Shown here: positions 9,989-23,410 of the stretch, one piece after another
Position numbering within the stretch: the stretch's first letter is position 1
How the letters are laid out: the number at the start of each line of letters is the position of its first letter
Assembly: GCF_000331305.1 (NCBI RefSeq)
Contig: NZ_KB217478.1
Coordinates: 8,630,979 to 8,683,332, forward strand
DNA from: Calothrix sp. PCC 7103
Lineage (GTDB): Bacteria > Cyanobacteriota > Cyanobacteriia > Cyanobacteriales > Nostocaceae
DNA: 52,354 bases
Direction: 5' to 3'
Program-made: the position numbers and the translations under genes
The notes under the pieces: generated by a model
What the model saw: only the letters and a program-made list of their open reading frames with translations
Databases searched by the model: none
Told to the model about the DNA's origin: nothing

Positions 9989-11260
9989 TTATAAACGATG
10001 GGTTTTTGTTTGTTCTGTGATATTATTTTTTACCCTATATTGAGTGTAATCAACAAGTCCTGTATTTTTATTGTTCCCGAAAGCAGGGCTATTCAGGCAC
10101 TGTTTGACTATCATTACTAAATCAGCATTGTTAAAAGGTTTACTTAAGAACCCTGTAGCTCCCGCCATTTTGGCTTTAGCAAGAAGAGAAAAATTCTTTT
10201 GGTCAGTCAGCATAATAATTGGTAAGTGCCGAAATGCTTGACACGAACGTAACATTGCACAAATCTCATAGCCATTCAATTCTGGCATTGTTAGCTCAGA
10301 TAGAATTAAATTAGGCTTCAGGGTAAAGATACCAGTGAGCGCTTGTATGGGATCTGAGAAAACGCTAGCATTAAAACCTTCTGACATAAAAATAGACTCT
10401 ACCGAGCTACGTGTACTTGTTTCTGAGTCGATGAAAACAATAGTTTTTTTTGTGGCTATTTGATTCTCCTCTATGGTTGGTTCATTTTCTGCTAAACCTA
10501 TTGTATTCGTATATACAAGATGTACCCACCCTTGTAGCACATAAGGATATAAAGCCTTAGCGACAGTCAATATATCGCGATTAAGGTAGCGTGCGAGTTG
10601 ACGAAGCGAAGTTTTTCCATCAGCCCACTGTTTGAGTTTGTTCGCAGTAGCTATTGGCACAGAAGACTGTAGTCGAACGACAGATGCGAGCATCGGCAGT
10701 TGGTCAGGAGATTGGATATAGGGGTAAAGCTGTTTCCAGTTTTGTACTTGTCTGATGGTTTGTAATGTAAGTGGTGCAGTCTTCCAGGTGTTTAATACAG
10801 GAGCAAGGGGGGAAGTTAGCTCAAAAAGAAAATTTCCACGTTTTAAGTTCAGTAAGTCAAAGATTGTTTCGCGTATAAGACCTTGAATAATGGTACGAGC
10901 TTGAGTTGTGTTAATAATATTTTGTCCGAGCAACGCCCATAAGTAACTATATTCTGGCAACGAATACGATCCACTAAAAGTTAGTTGATCTTGTCGTCGT
11001 CGTACCTGGACATCAAATATATTGTTTGTGAACTTATCAATAGGGGGTTTGACTCGATAATGTCGTAAATAATCATCAAGTCTTGATAGGTTTTGCACTC
11101 CATTGCTAGCATATGCAATTTGACCATTGAGAAAAAACATGAACCAAGATTCGGTTGGGTTGGGTTCCAACGAGGATACAAACAGTATCCCGGTTCGCTG
11201 TCCTAGCTCAATCAATTGCAGGATACTGCGAATATCAATTTCATCTAAATTTCCCTGCAT
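9989..11260 (-). CDS. hmpA: HmpA: PatA-like response regulator
   Basis: 423 residues. The N-terminal PATAN/DUF4388 domain (MQGNLDEIDIRSILQLIELG, residues 1-110) is followed by a middle helical region and a C-terminal receiver (about 270-395). The receiver is degenerate: the phospho-acceptor position reads LILSELTMPELNGYE, with Glu at about residue 321 where Asp is expected. The N-terminal acidic pair is FIDSE rather than VDDS. The Thr (IIMLTD) and Lys (FLSKPF) switch positions are kept. It is the first gene of hmpABCDE, as in Nostoc punctiforme and the pilG-pilL cluster of Synechocystis. The Glu may lock an active-like state or abolish phosphorylation. Confidence 0.92.
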   Translation of the reverse strand: MQGNLDEIDIRSILQLIELGQRTGILFVSSLEPNPTESWFMFFLNGQIAYASNGVQNLSRLDDYLRHYRVKPPIDKFTNNIFDVQVRRRQDQLTFSGSYSLPEYSYLWALLGQNIINTTQARTIIQGLIRETIFDLLNLKRGNFLFELTSPLAPVLNTWKTAPLTLQTIRQVQNWKQLYPYIQSPDQLPMLASVVRLQSSVPIATANKLKQWADGKTSLRQLARYLNRDILTVAKALYPYVLQGWVHLVYTNTIGLAENEPTIEENQIATKKTIVFIDSETSTRSSVESIFMSEGFNASVFSDPIQALTGIFTLKPNLILSELTMPELNGYEICAMLRSCQAFRHLPIIMLTDQKNFSLLAKAKMAGATGFLSKPFNNADLVMIVKQCLNSPAFGNNKNTGLVDYTQYRVKNNITEQTKTHRL

Positions 11261-11611
11261 CTAGCTCCAAGGCACTTAAAGGCACTCCTGTATATACTTG
11301 TTTTTATTGTGCCCATTTATGCAGCCATATTTAAAGGTGAGATCAAAATTGTGAATTCTTGTTTTAAATGATTGATTTCATATTTTAATGCCAGTGATAA
11401 CACGGTAGTCATTTTAGACAAAATTGGGACACAATATGATGACGCGATTACTGTATATGTCCATAGTAAAATTCGACATGTCGCGAATATAAATAGTTTT
11501 GCCTGCCTTGTCTAGCTATTATCGGGTTGGATATGGTGGGTTGCATGATTATTTAACGTATAACTATTAACAACTAACGACACTATTAAGTGCATCAAAA
11601 GGATTAAAGGT
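11261..11611. promoter_or_regulatory. Divergent hmpA / hmpF control region
   Basis: 351 bases between the two divergent starts, no gene inside. It must hold the promoters for hmpABCDE (leftward) and hmpF (rightward). The only clear symmetric motif is CGACATGTCG at 11474-11483, flanked by ATT and CGAAT. Hormogonium genes are known to depend on SigJ/SigC/SigF promoters; I could not assign such a box by eye. Confidence 0.55.
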
Positions 11612-13360
11612 GTGCTGTATTTAGCAGAAGTACAAAAACAAAAAGGCGGTTTACTCGGTGGTGGGAGCAAAGCAGAACTAAAGCTCCTAGCTTGTCAGCG
11701 CAACGACCAAAGTTGGAGCGCAGTATCTGAAGAAGTAATCTCTGCCGAGGATGCTAGTAAATTAAATGATGGCGCCCTTGTCATGGTGGAATTAAGTCCA
11801 ACTCGACAAGTTCAACGTATTCAAGAAGCTGGACGCCCTTTGTCCACAATTTTGCAGAATTATTCTCGACAGGTAGAAAAATTCAAAGCCAAGGAGGAAG
11901 AAATAAATCAGTGGAAGGAGTCGTTAACTTTCCAAGCACAGGAACTCTCACGACGAGAGCTTGAGATGGAAGATAGGATGGCACAACTTCAGCAACTTGA
12001 AGAGGAGTGCCAAAATTTAGACTCCGAAAAACAAGAGGTTGACAACTCTCGTGCTGAAATTGAAACCTTAAAACAAGAAATTGAGAAAAGGAGTCAAGAG
12101 TTAGAAGGCGCCTGGAAGCATTTACGTGGTGAACAAGGGCGTCTAGAGGAATTAAGCGCGAATTTACAGCAGGGAACAGTAATAGATTCAGAGCAAGCTG
12201 GATTTTTTTATGGGTTGCTCGAAGGTATGCAAGCGAATGTTGTTTCGACTGATGCTATTCAAGAGAGTTTAAATTACACTTTTGAAGTGGTAAATACTCA
12301 ACAGGAGTTATTGAACACACACTGGCAAAAGTTCGAGCAACAAAAAGCTTCGGTAGAACAGCAGCAACTTGAGATTGAAAATTTATCACAAGAGCTTGAT
12401 GCGACTCAAAATGAGTGTCAGCAAGTCAAAGCTGTTTTAGACCAGCAGACAAACGAGTTAAAAGCAAACACTGCCGTACTTGATGCAAAGCAAGAGTATG
12501 TGCGTATTCTCAAAGAACAGTTACGTTCTCAAGAAGACTTATATCAGCAAGTTTGCAGTTTAGCGGCGCCTGGTGATGGAAGTTTGAGCGAATCTGTTGA
12601 TGTTGAAGCTTTAGAGTCGATGTCTTTGGAGGAGTTAGAGAAAACAGTACAAGATTTACAAGACAAGTTAAATATTGATTCAAGTTTTGTTCACGACCAA
12701 GAACAAGAGCTTAATTATAAAGAAGATGCGATTAAGGAAATTCAGCAAAAAATAAGTATTGCTGACGTTAGCGAGTTAGCTACCCTTGAAGAAGAACTGA
12801 ACGATGAAAAAGACCTTTATCAGATGTTAAACGAAACACTGGTTGGTCAACGTCGAAGTTTGGTACAACGTCAAGGAGAACTGCGGCAATATCAAACGGT
12901 TTTAATGCGGCGCCAAGGTAAGAATAGCAACGAGCAAGGTAGCCAAATCGACTTAAAGCCGATATTGGCACAAATTGAGTTGCAACAGAAACAGCAATTT
13001 GCGATCTTGCAGGATGTTGAGCGTCAAATTGAACAAATAAATGCTGGCATTGAATTATCGCAAGATACTATAGAAAATCAAACATCAGAGTATGAAGAAA
13101 AACATCAAGATTTAAAAGTTAAGGAAGATAATTTATTAATGCTAAAAGACGCTCTTGCAGAATCGAGAGCAAAAGTAAGCTTATATGAAGAAATACTACA
13201 ACCAACTCAAGAAGGTTTAGACGAGTTGCGACACAAATTGCAAACTCTAAGTGACACCCTTGTTCAAATACAACAAAGCGGTAATTCTCAACTCGATATA
13301 GTTAGCCAGATGCAACAAGCACTGCAAAACTTAACTGCACAACCCCAGTTAGCAGCTTAG
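11612..13360 (+). CDS. hmpF: HmpF: coiled-coil pilus motility and polarity protein
   Basis: 582 residues from a GTG (LYLAEVQKQKGGLLGGG follows). The N-terminal 80 residues form the conserved HmpF head; residues about 85-570 are nearly continuous coiled coil rich in Glu, Gln and Leu, broken near 195-215 (GFFYGLLEGMQANVVSTD). Length, head sequence and divergent position next to hmpA match HmpF of Nostoc punctiforme. There it localises to cell poles, is needed for type IV pilus motility and sets filament direction together with the Hmp array. AAAGG precedes the start. Two overlapping GTG codons (11610, 11612) leave the start uncertain by a frame; only 11612 is in frame. Confidence 0.92.
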   Translation: MLYLAEVQKQKGGLLGGGSKAELKLLACQRNDQSWSAVSEEVISAEDASKLNDGALVMVELSPTRQVQRIQEAGRPLSTILQNYSRQVEKFKAKEEEINQWKESLTFQAQELSRRELEMEDRMAQLQQLEEECQNLDSEKQEVDNSRAEIETLKQEIEKRSQELEGAWKHLRGEQGRLEELSANLQQGTVIDSEQAGFFYGLLEGMQANVVSTDAIQESLNYTFEVVNTQQELLNTHWQKFEQQKASVEQQQLEIENLSQELDATQNECQQVKAVLDQQTNELKANTAVLDAKQEYVRILKEQLRSQEDLYQQVCSLAAPGDGSLSESVDVEALESMSLEELEKTVQDLQDKLNIDSSFVHDQEQELNYKEDAIKEIQQKISIADVSELATLEEELNDEKDLYQMLNETLVGQRRSLVQRQGELRQYQTVLMRRQGKNSNEQGSQIDLKPILAQIELQQKQQFAILQDVERQIEQINAGIELSQDTIENQTSEYEEKHQDLKVKEDNLLMLKDALAESRAKVSLYEEILQPTQEGLDELRHKLQTLSDTLVQIQQSGNSQLDIVSQMQQALQNLTAQPQLAA

Positions 13361-13521
13361 AGTAATATCTAAACACAGCCATGCTAATAAACAAATACAC
13401 AAGCGTTGGGAGACATGATTCCGGCGCCTTGTGGCGTTTATATTCTAAAAATTATCTTTTAGTAATTGTATTAAATAATTTTGGTTATAGGTAAAAAGTT
13501 CTGCAAGGAAGGGCGGCAAAA

Positions 13522-13559
13522 ACAAAAGCCTTCTCTGATATGCAAGAGAAGGCTTTTGT
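13522..13559 (-). terminator. rRNA operon terminator
   Basis: Fourteen-base perfect arms (ACAAAAGCCTTCTC and its complement) around a 10-base loop, ten bases beyond the 5S 3' end on the minus strand. The A-rich arm on the plus strand gives a U-rich tail on the minus-strand transcript. It may also stop hmpF transcripts from the other side. Confidence 0.85.
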
Positions 13560-13569
13560 TTGTATTATA

Positions 13570-13689
13570 GCCCTGGCACCGAGCAATTGTTGCAGGAGAC
13601 AACTCTCCAACTATCGTAGCCGCTGCGGCGTTTCACAACTGAGTTCGGGATGGTATCAGAGTGGTTCCACCACGCAAAAAGCACCAGGA
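13570..13689 (-). rRNA. rrf: 5S rRNA
   Basis: Reverse complement starts CCTGGTGCTTTTTGCGTGG and contains GGAACCACTCTGATACCATC, CCGAACTCAGTTGTGAAAC and the closing GGTGCCAGGGC. These are hallmarks of cyanobacterial 5S rRNA. Ends are estimated to within a few bases. It is the last gene of the minus-strand rRNA operon. Confidence 0.92.
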
Positions 13690-13693
13690 AAAA

Positions 13694-13785
13694 CTGGAGG
13701 AGGAGGGGAAGCGGGGAGGGGGAGATACGGGGAAATATACTTTCTTCTCCCCCACTCACCCACTCAGCTTGTCCCCCACTCCTAA
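13694..13785. repeat. G-tract/C-tract repeat inserted in the 23S-5S spacer
   Basis: Plus strand runs GGAGGAGGAGGGG...GGGGAGGGGGAG, then after a short AT stretch TTCTCCCCCACTCACCCACT. The two halves can form a strong G/C hairpin (GGGGGAG with CTCCCCC). Cyanobacterial C-rich heptamer repeats look like this. It sits inside the rRNA transcript between mature 23S and 5S. Confidence 0.65.
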
Positions 13786-13824
13786 AACCCTGAAGACTGC
13801 ACAGTGACGCTTTTGAATTGTTTT

Positions 13825-16646
<2,822 letters not shown>

Positions 16647-16977
16647 AATTCTATCAATTCAAAGGATTATCTGTAATTCAATACCCGTGCCTTCTTGTTC
16701 TAATTACGAAAGTAATTCAACTCAACACGGTTACTGCCTACAATTTGCGTCACTATGCAGTTTTCAAGGTTCTTACTGGATATACATCCAGCAGGCTCAG
16801 TTATATTACTAACCAAAGTTGCTGACTGTATATATGCTTGTTTTTATTTGTTGTTAATCCGAATCCGATAATAGTTTGAAGCCAAAGCCAATTCTCTCTC
16901 GACCTAGGTGATGACCTTCTTGTTGTTTTTTAACGTACTGAAGTACGTATTACGACAAGGAACGGTAGGTCTCCCTA
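16647..16977 (-). other. 16S-23S internal transcribed spacer without tRNA genes
   Basis: About 330 bases. The minus strand starts with a D1-D1' helix (GACCTACCG ... CTAGGTC) and contains a cyanobacterial box A (GAACCTTGAAAACTGCATAG, about 16753-16772). Neither tRNA-Ile nor tRNA-Ala is present. Many heterocystous cyanobacteria carry some rRNA operons with and some without the tRNA pair, so other copies may differ. Confidence 0.88.
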
Positions 16978-18463
<1,486 letters not shown>

Positions 18464-18682
18464 GGATTTAATGTCTGGGGAACTGATAAATCAGTTATTT
18501 CCAGCCATTTGTTTGTTTAGCTCTTTTGTGAAAATTCCTTTTGGAACCCTCATCTTGTTTTGCCTAAGCAAAACTCATTTAATGCATTGCTTTGACGAGG
18601 ATTGACTTGTTACTTGGCTTTCAAACTATTACTTTTTCTCGGTTCGGTTGTTTGCGGCTTCTTTCTCGTCGCCGACTTATTT

Positions 18683-18711
18683 AAGATAACGAGTCCACTA
18701 GAGAATGTCAA
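18683..18711 (-). promoter_or_regulatory. rRNA operon promoter
   Basis: On the minus strand TTGACA (18706-18711) and TATCTT (18683-18688) are separated by exactly 17 bases, a near-consensus sigma-70 promoter. It lies about 210 bases upstream of mature 16S. The leader 18464-18680 contains an AACTGATAAATCAGTT hairpin and no gene. Confidence 0.8.
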
Positions 18712-18799
18712 GCTTTTTTGGAAAAAATTTTAAAAATATTTTCGGCGCCTACTCGAACAGCCAGAAACCCTATCAAATATATTGTTTAATTAATTGATG

Positions 18800-18857
18800 G
18801 TGCGTGGCACCACTGGATTATTGTTTCTGGTTGAGATGGTTGGTGGCACCACGCGTC
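18800..18857. repeat. Imperfect inverted repeat GTGCGTGGCACCAC
   Basis: A GTGCGTGGCACCAC arm and a GTGGCACCACGCG arm about 28 bases apart, ending at the dapF stop codon. A relative, GTTGGTGGCGCCACGCACCC, lies at about 40303-40326. It belongs to a dispersed REP-like family and may act as 3' stem-loop of dapF. Confidence 0.55.
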
Positions 18858-19697
18858 CTACAATCTACCTGTGAAGATTCTTTCGGCAGGTCCTGTCATG
18901 TAAACTCGTTGGTCGATGTTTGACCATTCTATTTCTAATTGTCCTCCAGGAAGTTCGACCGTGGCTATACGGTCACATTTTCCTGTTAGTACACCTGCTA
19001 CTAATGATGCACAGGCGCCTGTTCCGCAAGCTAGTGTTATTCCAGCACCACGTTCCCAAACGCGCATTTTTACGTAGTCTCGACGCACTATTTGGATAAA
19101 TTCTGTGTTGGTACGCTGTGGAAAGGCTGGATGATGTTCAAATTTGGAACCAATCTCTTCAAGATTTATTGCTGCAACATCTTCAACGAAGGTGATACAG
19201 TGCGGGTTGCCCATGCTAACACAGGTAACTTCCCAGGTTTTACCATTGACTTCAATTGGATGTTCGACAACTTTTTGGTCAGGAGGACATAGTGTAGTAG
19301 GAATTTCTCCAGCAAGTAAGCGAGGTTCTCCCATATCTACTTTAACTTGACCGTCAGGCATTAGTTGAGGAGTAATTGTGCCTGCCAGGGTATGAATAAG
19401 ATATTTGTCGCTTTGCCGTGATGTTCCTTCTAAATCAGCTAGAAATGCTGCCATACAACGAATACCATTACCACACATTTCTGGCTCTGAACCATCAGAG
19501 TTAAATATCCGCATTGTGTAGTCAGTACCGTTTTGACCTGGCATGGCAAAAATTACACCATCGGCACCAATTCCAAAATGACGGTCGCACAATTTAATCG
19601 CGTGGTCTGGAGTGACTGCTGGAGTTAAGGTTGAGCGATTATCAACCAAAATAAAGTCGTTACCTAAACCGTGATACTTAGTAAATTCTATTGCCAT
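18858..19697 (-). CDS. dapF: Diaminopimelate epimerase
   Basis: 279 residues, normal length. It interconverts LL- and meso-diaminopimelate in the lysine and peptidoglycan pathways, in the cytoplasm. The catalytic thiol pair is present: one Cys in EMCGNGIRC (Cys75) and the other in LACGTGAC (about 222). The family start [17 protein letters not shown] is also clear. It is divergent from hfq, an arrangement also found in other cyanobacteria. Its stop codon abuts a REP-like repeat, and the rRNA promoter lies 150 bases downstream in the same direction, so some read-through into the rRNA leader is conceivable. Confidence 0.96.
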   Translation of the reverse strand: MAIEFTKYHGLGNDFILVDNRSTLTPAVTPDHAIKLCDRHFGIGADGVIFAMPGQNGTDYTMRIFNSDGSEPEMCGNGIRCMAAFLADLEGTSRQSDKYLIHTLAGTITPQLMPDGQVKVDMGEPRLLAGEIPTTLCPPDQKVVEHPIEVNGKTWEVTCVSMGNPHCITFVEDVAAINLEEIGSKFEHHPAFPQRTNTEFIQIVRRDYVKMRVWERGAGITLACGTGACASLVAGVLTGKCDRIATVELPGGQLEIEWSNIDQRVYMTGPAERIFTGRL

Positions 19698-19753
19698 TTA
19701 CCCTCTAGATGAATTATCAAGGATGAAAGTTTATTATTTTATCTTTACTCAAA

Positions 19754-19969
19754 ATGCTTACAGAATTCGATACCTCTTTACCAAGTGTTCGTCAAGTCCA
19801 AAACTTGATTAAAGAAACCTCGCAAGTTGAAGTAAAGCTTTCAACAGGCGATGTTATCAGTGGCAAAATATTATGGCAAGATTTACAGTGCATGTTAGTT
19901 CAAGATAGCAGCGGTCAGAAAGTGACTATTTGGAAGCAGGCTATTGCTTACATAAAACCTTTAGGTTAA
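19754..19969 (+). CDS. hfq: Hfq-like RNA-associated protein (cyanobacterial type)
   Basis: 71 residues: MLTEFDTSLPSVRQVQNLI, then VEVKLSTGDVISGKILWQD (Sm1) and VTIWKQAIAYIKPLG (Sm2). This is the short cyanobacterial Hfq, which lacks the classic KH motif. In Synechocystis it binds the pilus ATPase PilB1 and is needed for type IV pilus motility and uptake of DNA, an interesting link to the hmp genes nearby. Divergent from dapF and followed by a hairpin terminator. Confidence 0.93.
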   Translation: MLTEFDTSLPSVRQVQNLIKETSQVEVKLSTGDVISGKILWQDLQCMLVQDSSGQKVTIWKQAIAYIKPLG

Positions 19970-19975
19970 AGGTAA

Positions 19976-19997
19976 AAGACCGAATGTATTCGGTCTT
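19976..19997 (+). terminator. hfq terminator (bidirectional)
   Basis: AAGACCGAAT followed by its complement with a 2-4 base loop, then CACATTTTTT. It lies between convergent hfq and the antiporter gene, so it can serve both. Confidence 0.8.
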
Positions 19998-20007
19998 CAC
20001 ATTTTTT

Positions 20008-22392
20008 CTATTCTCGCAGGTTATCTAATGGTAGGTACTCTTTTAGCGTTTCAATTTCGCCTGCTTTTACAACGGGGATAGCTATGGGTATTGTTACATT
20101 CGACGGCGCCAGTAATTGTTCGAGTTGCTGTAGTGCTGTTAAATTGCCACATAGTAATAGCTGGTCACGCGACTGTAACTCTGTGTGTACGTCGGGAATA
20201 CGAATAAATCGACCATCCCGACGCATTGCTTGCACTTGCACTCCAAAAGTTGTTTGAAATTCTATTTTTTCAAGTGTTTTCCCAATTAATTTGCATTCGC
20301 TACTGACAAATATCCACTGACACGCACTACTTTGATTGGGAATTGTTGCTTGTCCTCTGGCAAATTCGTCTAATGCTGCAAATTCGCTATCTTGACCAAC
20401 TAGTAATAATTTATCCCCTTCCTCTAATTTGGTTTTACCGTCAGGATAATCGATTTCTTTACCGTTTGCACGTTCGATAGCCATTAAACTAACTCCCGTT
20501 AGGTAACGCATATCCGCTTGTTCGAGCGTCATACCTATTAAAGGTGAACCAGAAGGAAGAGAATACCAGCGACGATTTAAGTCTTGTGTTGCTTCCCTTA
20601 CACCACGTCTTGACTCTGACTCGGTTTCCTCTGGACGCAAATCTAAATAATGACGATCGCGAATTTCTTTCATTTCGCGCTGAATAACTATCGGTGATAA
20701 TCCCACATCAGTTAATAAATGTGTCGCCATTTGTAAACTAGCTTCAAATTCAGGCTGTACCACCTCACGGGCGCCTAATTGATAAAATACCTCAATGTTT
20801 TTGTTATTATTCGCACGCAAAACTATATCAAGTTCTGGCGATAATTCTAATGCCCGCTTTAGAGATAACCTACTACTCATTGGATCAGGAAGCGCAACTG
20901 CCATTCCTCTGGCAGCATTAACTCCTGCTGTTTCTAACACATGTAAACTAGCACAATTACCGTACACATACGGTAATTTCGCTTCACGTAACTGCTGAAT
21001 TCGTCTTTCTGACTGGTCTATTACGACTAATGGCAAATCGTGCATCTGTAACAATTTAACCAGGTTTTTACCGACACGCCCATAACCACAAACAACTATA
21101 TGGTCTTTGTAGGGTAAATCTTCCGAAACTTCAATTGGGCCAACTTCACCACTAATATATGGTTTCAACCAAGGTATTGACTCTATCCAGTCAAACACAA
21201 TCGGTATTAACCGCAATAAAAATGGTGTAATAATTAGCGTAACTGCTGTTGTGCCTAAAATCAGTGAATAAATGCGACGCGATACCAAACCTAAAGCTTG
21301 ACCTTTACTGGCAAGTACAAACGAAAATTCCCCTATTTGCGCTAACCCAACACCTGCTATAATTGCCGTCTTCAATGGATAGCGGAAAAATTTAACGATT
21401 GGTGTGACGATGAAAAACTTGCCTACCAATACCAAAGCAACCAACCCCAATATTAATTCCAGGTTGTTCCATAAAAATAGGGGGTCAATTAACATCCCAA
21501 TAGAAACAAAAAATAAGCTTGCGAAAATATCCCGTAAGGGTTCCACGTATGTTAAAGTTTGGTCAGCATATTCAACTTCTGATATCATCAACCCTGCAAC
21601 AAAGGCGCCCATTTCAATCGAAAGTCCCAAATATTCGGTTAGTAGAGCAATTCCTAAACACAGCGCCACCACACCCAATAAAAATAATTCCTTGCTCTCA
21701 GTACGCGCAAGTAACCTTAATAATGATGGTATTACAAACTTTCCCACAGCAACGGCGCCTGCTGTAAACAACCCAATTTTAACGAGCGCCATTAATATCG
21801 CTACCCCTATTAATTCGGGTGGTTTATCGAGAGCAGGTAATACTGCTAACATTAAACCTAGCGCTAAATCTTGTACAACCAATATACCCAACAGAACTTG
21901 TCCGTGAGGTGTTTCAGTCTCATTACGCTCCATTAAGCATTTGAGAACAACCGCTGTTGAAGACAAAGAAAGTATAGACCCTAAAAACACTCCCTTCGCT
22001 GGCAAAGTTCCCCAAAAACCTGAAAATCCACACACCAAAACCGTAACTGCTATTGTTAAAATTATCTGGGCGGCACCTCCCCCAAGTGCAATACCTTGAA
22101 CCTTCTTAAGTTCTGCAAGCGAAAACTCTACTCCCAACGCAAATAACAGAAACGCCACACCGAACTGTGCCAGTGTTTCGACTTGAATTAATTCTTTTAT
22201 TAGCCCCAGTCCAGTGGGACCTACGACCATCCCGCCAATAAGGTACCCCAGCAATACAGGTTGTCGCAACAGTGCAGCAAATAAACCACCACATGCAGCA
22301 ACGGCGAGAACTGAAACCAAATCAATTATTAATCTGAAATCTTCTTGCACAGTTTTTAACGAATTATTAAGACTATTAGTCTCAGCATACAA
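20008..22392 (-). CDS. KefB-type cation:proton antiporter with RCK domains
   Basis: 794 residues. Residues about 20-405 form a CPA2 Na+/H+ exchanger-type membrane domain of some 12 helices (LLGYLIGGMVVGPTGLGL, LLFALGVEFSLAELKK, SLSSTAVVLKCLMER). A TrkA-N/RCK nucleotide-binding domain follows (about 425-545, VVCGYGRVGKNLVKLL), then two TrkA-C modules (about 605-680 and 695-760). Known relatives exchange K+ or Na+ for protons and are gated by NAD(H) or nucleotides on the RCK part. Two TrkA-C modules after one TrkA-N is not the classic KefB/KefC C terminus. The substrate ion cannot be told from sequence. Confidence 0.88.
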   Translation of the reverse strand: MYAETNSLNNSLKTVQEDFRLIIDLVSVLAVAACGGLFAALLRQPVLLGYLIGGMVVGPTGLGLIKELIQVETLAQFGVAFLLFALGVEFSLAELKKVQGIALGGGAAQIILTIAVTVLVCGFSGFWGTLPAKGVFLGSILSLSSTAVVLKCLMERNETETPHGQVLLGILVVQDLALGLMLAVLPALDKPPELIGVAILMALVKIGLFTAGAVAVGKFVIPSLLRLLARTESKELFLLGVVALCLGIALLTEYLGLSIEMGAFVAGLMISEVEYADQTLTYVEPLRDIFASLFFVSIGMLIDPLFLWNNLELILGLVALVLVGKFFIVTPIVKFFRYPLKTAIIAGVGLAQIGEFSFVLASKGQALGLVSRRIYSLILGTTAVTLIITPFLLRLIPIVFDWIESIPWLKPYISGEVGPIEVSEDLPYKDHIVVCGYGRVGKNLVKLLQMHDLPLVVIDQSERRIQQLREAKLPYVYGNCASLHVLETAGVNAARGMAVALPDPMSSRLSLKRALELSPELDIVLRANNNKNIEVFYQLGAREVVQPEFEASLQMATHLLTDVGLSPIVIQREMKEIRDRHYLDLRPEETESESRRGVREATQDLNRRWYSLPSGSPLIGMTLEQADMRYLTGVSLMAIERANGKEIDYPDGKTKLEEGDKLLLVGQDSEFAALDEFARGQATIPNQSSACQWIFVSSECKLIGKTLEKIEFQTTFGVQVQAMRRDGRFIRIPDVHTELQSRDQLLLCGNLTALQQLEQLLAPSNVTIPIAIPVVKAGEIETLKEYLPLDNLRE

Positions 22393-22496
22393 ACTTTTAT
22401 ATATCTATGGGACTGCCGAAGCTAAAATTTATACTATTTATGTTAATAAACGCGCAGGAAAGCAAGGTTAAATGAGCTTTTGTACTATGAAAAGTA

Positions 22497-22967
22497 TTAA
22501 TTGACAGTTACAAAAGTAGCTATATCACATAAAGCTTTCCAAGTTTGGTTTCCAATAACACCATCAATGGTTAAACGGCGGGTACGCTGTACATTTTTAA
22601 TGGCAGTTTCTGTACCTGCACCAAAGTCACCATCAACGGCGCCACCATATAATCCATTATCCTTCAGGACTTCTTGTACCATTGCTACTAGTTCATGTTT
22701 GGCGCCACGACGCAGTACTGGTTTATTTACAGGTGCTTTGGCATATAGTGACTTCCAAAGCATTTCGTCAGCAATACCTGTTTGCTTGAGAAAAAATTGG
22801 TACTGTGCTGTCTCTACTGCATGTTCGGTTTCAGAGCCAAAAATACCATTAACTGGAAAACGGTCTGGCCCAGGAAGTCTTGGCATTAACAACCGCTGTA
22901 ACTCTTCTACTTTGGCGCCTTCTGAACCGAGTTGTAGTATAGGATATGAGTTAGTTTGTGCTGGCAT
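22497..22967 (-). CDS. Double peptidoglycan-binding domain protein
   Basis: 156 residues made of two PG_binding_1 repeats. The first is about residues 8-70 (LQLGSEGAKVEELQRLL, VNGIFGSETEHAVETAQ); the second about 80-150 (LRRGAKHELVAMVQEVL, VDGDFGAGTETAIKNVQ). No catalytic domain and no signal peptide are visible, so it may act as a loose wall-binding module or be exported by an unrecognised route. It stands alone, upstream of the antiporter on the same strand. Confidence 0.85.
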   Translation of the reverse strand: MPAQTNSYPILQLGSEGAKVEELQRLLMPRLPGPDRFPVNGIFGSETEHAVETAQYQFFLKQTGIADEMLWKSLYAKAPVNKPVLRRGAKHELVAMVQEVLKDNGLYGGAVDGDFGAGTETAIKNVQRTRRLTIDGVIGNQTWKALCDIATFVTVN

Positions 22968-23068
22968 AGTATTTTTACCTCTGTGGACTACTAATTACTA
23001 CACCACTGTTTTTTGAGTCCTTTCCGGAAGTTTACGTGATATTACACTTATTGTTTTACCCTATTGGG

Positions 23069-23410
23069 AATATGACACAATTTGCCGCGCTGTCGGTTTC
23101 TTTAATTATTGAAGTTCCAATTGTTTTGTTTTTATTACGTCAATTTTCTAGTTTAAGGTTTTATTCGTTGATTATACTGGCATTTCTTGCTTATGTAGTT
23201 GTGTTGGAATGTATGCTGCTAAGTTATTTTCTAGTGTTCCTGCTTGTATTAAAGATGCCTCTAGTGTTACTAAGTTTATGGAAGATAACAGTTTATAAGG
23301 TAGCCCAGAAACAATTATTATTGGAATTATAACAAAAACGGTAAAAGAAATTAGCATTGCACACTTTCTTTCTACACCCCGCAATTTTTCTGCTATAAAT
23401 CCAACTGGTG
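23069..23410. pseudogene. Degraded membrane-protein remnants
   Basis: The plus strand from ATG 23069 reads MTQFAALSVSLIIEVPIVLF, about 40 hydrophobic residues, then loses character. The minus strand, about 23410-23172, reads TPVGFIAEKLRGVERK, then one membrane helix (SFTVFVIIPIIIVSGL) and a short tail with a stop. Neither has a convincing full-length form or ribosome site. I read the 22968-23605 gap as two decayed fragments, but an orphan small membrane protein on either strand is possible. Confidence 0.3.

Noticed and set aside
16647-16977. tRNA-Ile/tRNA-Ala in the rRNA spacer
   Set aside because: Spacer is only about 330 bases and contains D1 helix and box A but no cloverleaf with TTCGAAT-type T loop.
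20640-20670. GACGATCGCGAA near 20655 as a HIP1 copy
   Set aside because: It is ACGATCGC, one base off GCGATCGC; a lone near-match is expected by chance.
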